Source: Cyprinodon diabolis (lineage: Eukaryota > Chordata > Actinopteri > Cyprinodontiformes > Cyprinodontidae). Taken from it: a stretch of DNA of 64,000 nt. Where the stretch lies: the NCBI GenBank assembly GCA_030533445.1, contig CM060070.1:48718589-48782588 (forward strand). Reading direction: 5' to 3'. Numbering within the stretch: the first letter of the stretch is position 1; each line of letters begins with the position of its first letter. The notes under the pieces are model-generated. The model was given only the letters and a program-made list of their open reading frames with translations, was not told the DNA's origin and ran no database searches. Position numbers and translations under genes: made by a program. This document shows, in pieces, positions 39,817 through 48,800 of the stretch.

Positions 39817-42800
39817 GATCCTATTATTTAGCTATTTTTCAGTAGGTTTAAGTCCTAAAATAAATACCCAGAAATGAAAGTTGGACTCAAGCCGACCAGC
39901 AAAACCAAGTCAGTCTGGAGGAGCTTCATCAGTGGATAGAGGCAGCGTCAGTTACCCAGATTATAACATAAATATAAAGAAACCTACAAACCAAACGTGG
40001 CCTTTGAGTTAAAAAAGGAAACAGGAAGTTTGGGAGTTTGTTACTTATGCATATTCATATCAATTCAGCTTATTTCTACAGCACACATACTCTGAAGGCT
40101 TTTTACAGACAATTCAACCAGTTCATGCATATAGAAGCTGTAACATAGACACAGCAAACCAGTCCACCAAAGTTATGACAAACTCTTGAAAACCTCAAAG
40201 CAACATGTTCTCACTGAAACCAGACACCTACTGCAGATTTTTCCAGAGTTGGAAGATTGTCGTTGACATCGTTAAGAGTGATAGTGACTGTGCCTGTTGT
40301 AGTGTGTCCCCCTGGTGCGCCGTATAGATCTGCAGCAGTCACTGTTAGAATGTATGTATCTTCTTCCTGAAAAGAAATTAGCAGTTAGAGCCTAATGAAG
40401 ACGAGTGTTTCACTCAGAGTGCTGCAGAAAGTCAAATAAACCCCCAAATCAATGCATACATAGGGGAAAAGAGTTATTATGTTCTTTTGTGTAGTTTTTG
40501 TTAAATTTCCAGTGAATATTCTTGTTATTGTTTGCTGAGTTTTCTTGACATTTATTTTGTAATAAATCATATTTTCTCCCTACTATGCCTGGTCCCAGCA
40601 TTCCTTCCCTCCAGCTCTCCCCACCTCTCTGCCTCAACACCTGGGCGTCCCTTTTCAGCTCAGCTGGTCTTTGCAGCAGGCTGCATGCTCCAGCCTGTCC
40701 TCTCTGGCCTGTGGGGATTAGCTATACTGTCTTCATCCTTTCTAATAACGGGATTAGGTACTTTGGTTTTCTCTTAGTCTGCTGTCGGCACTGCATAAGC
40801 AGAATTAGGTCAACGTTTCCATTGTAACTTTTGGGAGTCATTTAGGTGCTAAAGGTTTATGTTTCCAGCTGGTGTAACAGCGGTCTGATGACAGAGGAAA
40901 CGCGTTCCTCCAGATATACATTCTGCTGGTTTCCTGCATCTTCGTCAGAAAATCACAAGTTAGTTTATGAGATATGGAAGGTCCTCTTTGAAATATTTTG
41001 ACCGTAAACATTTGAAAGGGACAAATGTTTAATGTAATGTACAGCTCTACACATAAGGCATCCTTGTGTTGCCATAGCAACGCATGCTTTCCTCTTCCGT
41101 TGGAGGGATGAGGCCATTACTTCACATTTAAACCCCCCACCTTCAATCAAGGCACCTTCTACAGCAGCAAGAGAGACTTTACTGGGAGTGGCACTGATAG
41201 TTAACGGTTAATGGTTAGAGGGGGGTTTGGGATTGGGCCATTAACTATTCAGCAATCCCTCACCCTGAGCATGCATGCTGTGTCATGAATTGCGGACAGA
41301 TGGACCCAGTATTCAGGAGAGACAGTCAGTAGGAAAGTTCAAAAGGTTTATTAAAATAAAAACAAAACAAAAGCGGAGCTGTGGCTCGCGGACACTGCAG
41401 GCGGGGGGGCGGGGCACCGCCCAATCTCAGACACTCTAGGGGAGGAAACACAGGTAAGTGACCACGATAAACTGATATATGATTATCTGGTTTGGTCATT
41501 TACCTGGTTTAACAATCCAGACCACGAGTGTCCCCAGTGCTGCAGTCCCAGAGGTCATGCTGGAAGCTGATCCTGGTGAGGGATCCAGAACAGACAGGAA
41601 CAGAGACAGGTGGCAGGATCCAGACTTCCAGGCATGCACAGGCTTCCAGGAGGGTTCAGAGTCAGACTGGGACCAGAAGCATGACCAGGTGGTCACGCAC
41701 AGGAGCAGACAGGATCAGGTGAAGACAGGCAGGCTCAGTGGAAGAGGGTAGCCGAGACAGGATGAAGGAACCGGAACTTGAAGCTGGACTTTAAACTGGT
41801 CTCCTCCCTGGAGCCAGGCTTACTTTGATAAAAACTGAACCTCCCCCCATAATGAGCCAAAAACCCAGAGGACTCCGTGGGGAAGGAACAGTGGACGATC
41901 AGGAGACAAGGCAAACACTAAAACCCTCTTTCCACTGGCAGCTAGGATCCAGGACAGGAACCAAATAAAAACTGAACAGAAAGACTGACAGAGAGACAAG
42001 CAATGATCTGGCACTGAATGCTCAGGCTGAACTGAATATAAACCAGAGGAAACAGGTGAGAGGAATAAATTATAATTGAGGCTGGGAAGGAAGAGGGCAG
42101 GTGAGAGGAATTACTAATTAGGGGAGAGCAAACAGGCCATATCATGACATGCTGGGACAGTAGAGAGGAAAAATGCCCTTCAGCAGGAAGAAATGACTCA
42201 CAATTGTGGAAATCAATTGACTTGTAAACACACTAAATGCCAAAACAAAAAATGGCACCCCCATCTGCTCCAGCTTTAATAAATGGTGAGGTTTAGTTTG
42301 CAAGTTCTTTAAATGTTTTGGTTTGTTCATCAGAATATGATCTGCTAACTCAATAAAACGCAAACAAAAAGATCTTTTTGGGCTTTTCCACTCAGTTTAG
42401 AAATAAACTACGAATCGCACTTGGTCTGGAGATGGGCTTTGTGTATGCTAACGAGTTTGTACGTCTTAATTGCTCTAAATACTGCAGTAGAGGATCTTGG
42501 TGAGAGTTCTGATCTTTTTTCAATTAAAACAGCTAATATGATGAAAGGCTATAATGTTTAGAAGAAGGAAGGAAACAGCTGGTTAAGCTCCTACTTCTCT
42601 ATCCAAGTGAGGATAATCGACATAGATCAGGCCGTCCTTGGTCATCTGAAAATGGTCGTGTGGTTTCTGGTCTATGATGGAGTAGGCGATCTGAGCGTTG
42701 GGTGTTTCTGGATCATCTGCATCAGTTGCCTTGATTTGTAGGACTGAAGTCCCTGAGAAAACAGGTTCAGATGCAACAAAGTCAAAAAGATTTTCCTCCA

Positions 42801-45800
42801 GTTGATGTTATTTAAGCGACAACAATAACAATGAGTGAAACAATAATATGTTCAATAGTTTGAAAGCTTATTGTTGTTTAAGATCCTAAAAAATAATAAA
42901 TTAAATCACTGTTAAAAACAATCAGCTTCATTGTTTTATGTTTGCCACACTGACCTTCAGGAATCCACTCATCCACCTCAGCTTTCATCGATGAATCAAA
43001 CCTGGGAGGATTGTCATTGTCATCTTCAACCTTAAGTTGAAGTTCAATTTTCTCATGGAATTCACTGCCATCTTCGCCTCTGGCAATAGCTGTGATCTAA
43101 ACAAAAGATTATTCATAATGTTGTTATTTCTGTCATGTTTACAGGTGTTGTGCAAACGCTGGAGGACTGAGACAGTGAGCACCTTGACCTCTGCAGTGTA
43201 ACAGAGACCTGACCCTGTTTCTGAAATCTTACCGCTCAAAAATTATTCTGAAACTGCAACAACTAGCAGCATTTTTTTTTTCTTTCTGGTGAGGATTCTC
43301 AGTCAACCAGGTCAGAGTTTTACTCACCAATGTACAATAGAGTAATGCATAAATTATTACACTAATTAAACTTAAATTTTAGCACTTTTTTTTAACTTCA
43401 TTTAAAATTAAACCACAGGGAAATTCAAACAAGAACTTCAACCATGTGAGCGGTGCAAACATTAGAAAACACATGGACATATTTCCTCTAAGCCTGTTTT
43501 AACAGGCTTAGAGGAAAATAGCAGCTGAAATATGATCTCTATCTTTACAACCTCAATAAATCATCACCTGTAGGAACAGTCTGAACACTAAAACCAACCA
43601 GCTCTATGTCATTATGGGTAAAACCACATCAATGCTGAACAGGACAAAGGCTGCAGACTTACGCTGTAGACGGGAATCTTCTCCCTGTCAAGCACTTTGG
43701 TCACTCTAACAAATCCCTTCTCATCAACCACGAACACATGGAATGGATATTGATCTGCTCCTTTGCCCTTTAATTCGTACCTGACTTTGGTTCCCTTTGG
43801 TTGATCGGATCGGATCTGAAACAGAAAAACAACGATTGGCTACATCCAAGAGGAGAAGTGAGAACGTTATGAAAACACAGGAGCTGGGTTCAACACATCC
43901 AACACATCCAGGGTTTTTCTCTCAGTGACATTTTCAGCGTTCCTCACCTTGGAAATATATTCCTTATGGGTGTAGTCCACATTTTCCCTCAGAATGGTGG
44001 GAGGGATAACCCATGCTCGTTTATGCCGCAGCAGATTCACTCCAGAATGAGATCTTACCAAAACAGCAGCCTGAACCTGTGGAAACAAACAATTAGATGA
44101 AGACAGTCGCTGTTGGGGTCGTTTTCATAAATCAGTCGGTAAGGAAAGCGTTCTCCTCACGCCCCCATCGTACCGATACGCACAGATGGTGACTGAGGCC
44201 GGATCATGGTTCCTCTCTGACCTTTAATCTCACTTCATATGAAGCGGTAATAATAGATCTACTTTATTAGATGCTGAAGCATAGTGTGATCTGTCACACT
44301 AGGAGAAAAGGTTCATAAGCAGAAGCTGCGATCTCTGTGGATCTTTGAGCTAAACGGGGTTCAGTTTGGACAGAGCGACCCACCAGGCTGCTCATGTTAG
44401 AAAGGAGATCTTTGCCACGTAAGAAAATGGCACCGTTCTACTGAAACACCATCTTTATTATTTCAGATATATTCACTGATTAAAATATAAAAATAATGTT
44501 TAATGTTGGAATAAAATGGTTGAGGCTGCAAGCTGCAGTCAGTTTGTTAAAGATCCAAAATAATTAATGAGAGATTAGGAATCTAAATCTAAGGAGCTGA
44601 TGCTAATTAGAGCTGAGCTGCTCTCTCAGACTTTTCTTGTCTTATATAATAGCTCCTAATCACTGCGGTTCCTGAGAAACGGTTCTTTCCAGTGAATTCT
44701 GCCACAGGTGTTTAAACTTAATCAACGATTGGCTCCCCGCCAGTGTCAGGTGTCTGTTGGCGCGCTGACGGGCTCTAGATGCGGGGTTAGGTACTTCAGA
44801 GGGCGCTGTCTCATTACTAGTGGCTGCTGGCACGGGCCTGGGTCTCCTGGCCCTGTGGGGTTTCCACTGGGGGGGTGGCGCGCTCCCAGAACTTGGGGCT
44901 CTCATCTATTCCACCTTGGGCATGAACCTCGCTGCTGCGGCCCCCTGGGACCCCAGCTGTATGGCCTCCAGGGTTGGGCCCCTTTGGAAATTGGCCCCTT
45001 GGGGTTCAGGCCCCCGGGTTTTCTCGTCTGCCCTTCTCTGGTGGGTCCAGCCAGCCTTATGTCTGCCCGCCTAGTGTCCCAGTGATCTGGGCCCCCTCTG
45101 GATATATTAATACCCTTTGCAATAACCCTGTATAGTAATCCAGCTAAATAAGAGACTTCAGCTGTCATATGTGAACAAACTGAATACACTGTATATAACC
45201 CCCCCCATGCACATTCTTCTTCCTTTGGCCCCTTCTTCTTCTCTTTTTCACTATTATAGCTGATGTAACGAGTAAATTTATCCACTCTGAGATCAATAGA
45301 GTCAATCAATCAATCAATCAATCAGTCAATCAATATCTGGGGCCAGGGTCGCCTCTTTATCGGTCCAGGGCCCTGTAGGGCGAGTCTGGGGCCGCCCACA
45401 CCTCCTATTAATAATACTTTCCCTCTGAAGAAGCTTTTTGTACCAGCATGCTCATGCATTTGGTTCCAGGTGTTCACAGATTGACAATGATAATAACTGC
45501 TAATCTGATGCTACAGATCTATCCCACCCTGATTAATATTGTGGAATCACCACAGGTTTTCCTTCCACACACATGGATATCTGAGGGATACCTGCTGCTC
45601 TGGAAGCTTTCTGATCTTTACTTTGGTTCTCTGTTGTCTTCTTTTTGCTGTTCTCTGTTTTCTGTTCCTGCCGTCTCATCCAGATGTGGAAGCAGACTTC
45701 TAGGAGTTACTCTAGATCTTCTGTGTCTATTTTGGAGACTTTGTCACTCTATCCTGTCTCTCTCTTCCCCCTTAGTTCTCCCCCCCACCCTCTCACACCT

Positions 45801-48800
45801 CCCTTTCCGTCTCTATAATTTTACTCCCTAAATAATGTTCAATGCAGTTTAATATATAAGTTCCAATATGAACATTATGGCAGCAGCCGTGCTGGTCTGC
45901 CTGTGAAAGCAAAGCTATTGGGCTATCAGCTAGCATCTAGCTGTGGGACATCTATTCCTAGAGCTAGATTTGCTAAATGGGACAGACACAAAACAAGATA
46001 ATCAAGAATGAATGACTCTGGGCATATAGGTGGCGCAGAGGTTAGTGCACTCGACCCATGTATGGAATCCGACCTGTAGTCCTTTGCCGCATGTCTCTCC
46101 CCGTCTCTCTTACCCTCTTTCCTGTCAGCCTACTGTTGAAAAAACGAGCCACTAGTGCAGTAAAAAAAAATTAATGCCTCTCTGCCTGAAGCTGCTTTGG
46201 TGATTTTTGTCCATAATCTGAGATCAGCCAGCGATCAGCTCCATGCTGCCTGAAAGTCCTTGTTTCTCAGATCATCCCACCTTGAAGGAATCATTCCAGG
46301 TAATGTTTCATGGCTGACACCTTTGTACCAAAGACTGACCAACCACCAGTCAGTCTTTGTCAGTTTTTTTCTTGTAGCTGCTCTTTTACTGTGCCACTTT
46401 CTGTCTCTTCTTCTCACTCATTACCAGGTTTTGGAGGAGCACAACATTAACGTATCTGATTGGTTTTATATATCTATAGATATATAGTGCATGTTTTTAA
46501 AGGACATCTACAAGTCTTATTGTGTGAGATCTCAATCATGGAGGTTATTTTCTCAGCTCTGTCTGACCGTTCTCTCTCTGTGAGTCTCTCCTGCTTGATT
46601 CAGCGGTATACTGCACCTCTGGATGTTTAACTGATGAAAATCCACACCAGAGGAAGAGAAAAGGGGAGCAGAAGTTGATGGTCTGTTTTTTTTCTACTTT
46701 TGTCGTTGCTTTGATTCTAGAAAAGAGCTGAAAGCCTGAGTTCTTTGAAGTCTGTGTTTAAAAGCCATAAGTTTAGAATCATGATTTTAAGGTTGTGATT
46801 GTTTGATTGGTTTCACTACCTGCTTTAATCATGTTTTATCTTTATTTTTACTGCTTTTATTTTCCATCTATTTTATACTTTAATTCATGTAAAGCACTGA
46901 ATTGTCCTTGCACTGAATTCATCCCAGAGGTGTTGTTAGTGTGGAGGGCCACCAGCGCGGCCCCTTACTGGTAGGGCCACATGCTGATAGGGGCCCCAAG
47001 CGGTTGCCTACTCTGCCTCTTGTCATGAACGGTGTTTGTGTGGAGGACCCAGACGCAGAGACCAGTAGGCAGAGGTGAATTAAAGTCTGTTTATTCAGGT
47101 TCACAGGTCCAGAAGTAGGAATCAGAGTCCAACTGAAAATTACAAACGAACCTGAACCAAGGAGACATCAGGGATTAACCAAACCAGAAGCCAGGGAGAG
47201 ACGAGGAACACAGACAGAAGTTTAGACGGGATGTTTGACGAGGATCCAGCCAACAGGAACTGAAGAGGGAGGGCTTTTAAAGGGGACAGAGACAGAGAGA
47301 GAGCTGACGAGGAAATTGGCAGCAGGTGCTTGGCAGGACAGAGAAACAGAGGAAGGGAGGACACAAGAGGGCAGCAGAGGACAACAAATGGATAACTAAG
47401 GAAAACAGGAACAATCAGACCAGGACCATGACAGTACCCCCCACCTAAGGGCGGATCCCAGACGACCTAAAATGTCCAGAAACTAAAAACCACCCACCCA
47501 GGGTGGGCGGAGGGGGAACCAGGCACAAAAACAGAACAGAGTCTGAAAATCAAAACAACCCACCCAGGGTGGGCGAGGGCAACAAAAAGTCTCTGGAGGC
47601 CGGCCGTGGGGCCGGAGCTGAGAGAGACGCTCTGGAGGCCGGCCGTGGGGCCGGAGCTGAGAGAGACGCTCTGGAGGCTGGCCGTGGGGCCGGAGCTGAG
47701 AGAGACGCTCTGGAGGCCGGCCGTGGCGCCGGAGCTGAGAGAGACACTCTGGAGGCTGGCCGTGGGGCCGGAGCTGAGAGAGATGCTCTGGAGGCCGGCC
47801 GTGGCGCCGGAGCTGAGAGAGACGCTCTGGAGGCCGGCCGTGGGGCCGGAGCTGAGAGAGACGCTCTGGAGGCCGGCCGTGGGGCCGGAGCTGAGAGAGA
47901 CGCTCTGGAGGCCGGCCGTGGCGCCGGAGCTGAGAGAGACGCTCTGGAGGCTGGCCGTGGGGCCGGAGCTGAGAGAGACGCTCTGGAGGCCGGCCGTGGG
48001 GCCGGAGCTGAGAGAGACGCTCTGGAGGCCGGCCGTGGCACCGGAGCTGAGAGAGACGCTCTGGAGGCCGGCGTCTCCAATGCAGCAGGAACCTAGGAGG
48101 AGGACACCGCCTCCGCTTCAGCAGGATGCGCCGAGGAGGACGCCGCCTCCGCTTCAGCAGGATGCGCCGAGGACGCCGCCCCCGCTTCAGCAGGATGCGC
48201 CGAGGACGCCGCCTTCGCTTCAGCAGGATGCGCCGAGGAGGACGCCGCCTCCGCTTCTGTTGCTCTGCAACAGGCTCAGAGGGAGCCGTCGACTGCAGCT
48301 CTGGAACAGCCTCGGAAGCGGCCGCCCACTGCGACTCTGGAACAGGTTCAGAGGGGACCGCCGACTGCGGCTCAGGAACAGGATCAGACTGGACCGCCGA
48401 CTGCGGCTCCGGAACAGGATCAGACTGGGCCGCCCACTGCGGCTCAGGAACAGGATCAGACGGGGCCACCCACTGCGGCTCAGGAACAGGATCAGACGAG
48501 GCCGGGACCGCCCACTGCGGCTCAGGAACAGGTTCAGATGAGGCCGCCCACTGCGGCTCAGGAACAGGTTCAGACTGGGCCGCCCACTGCGGCTCAGGAA
48601 CAGGATCAGACGGGGCCGCCCACATCGGCTCAGGAACAGAATCAGACGGGGCCGCCCACTGCGGCTCAGGAACAGGATCAGACGGGGCCGGGGCCGCCCA
48701 CTGCGGCTCAGGAACAGGTTCAGACGAGGCCGGAGCCGCCCACTGCGGCTCAGGAACCGCCTCCGAAGGGGCCGCCCACTGCGGCTCAGGAACAGCCTCT

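Noticed and set aside
47550..48080. Minus-strand 176-codon [13 protein letters not shown] repeat frame as a gene
   Set aside because: It is an alternative frame of the same 39-bp repeats and lacks the LTR-proximal ATG context of the longer frame.
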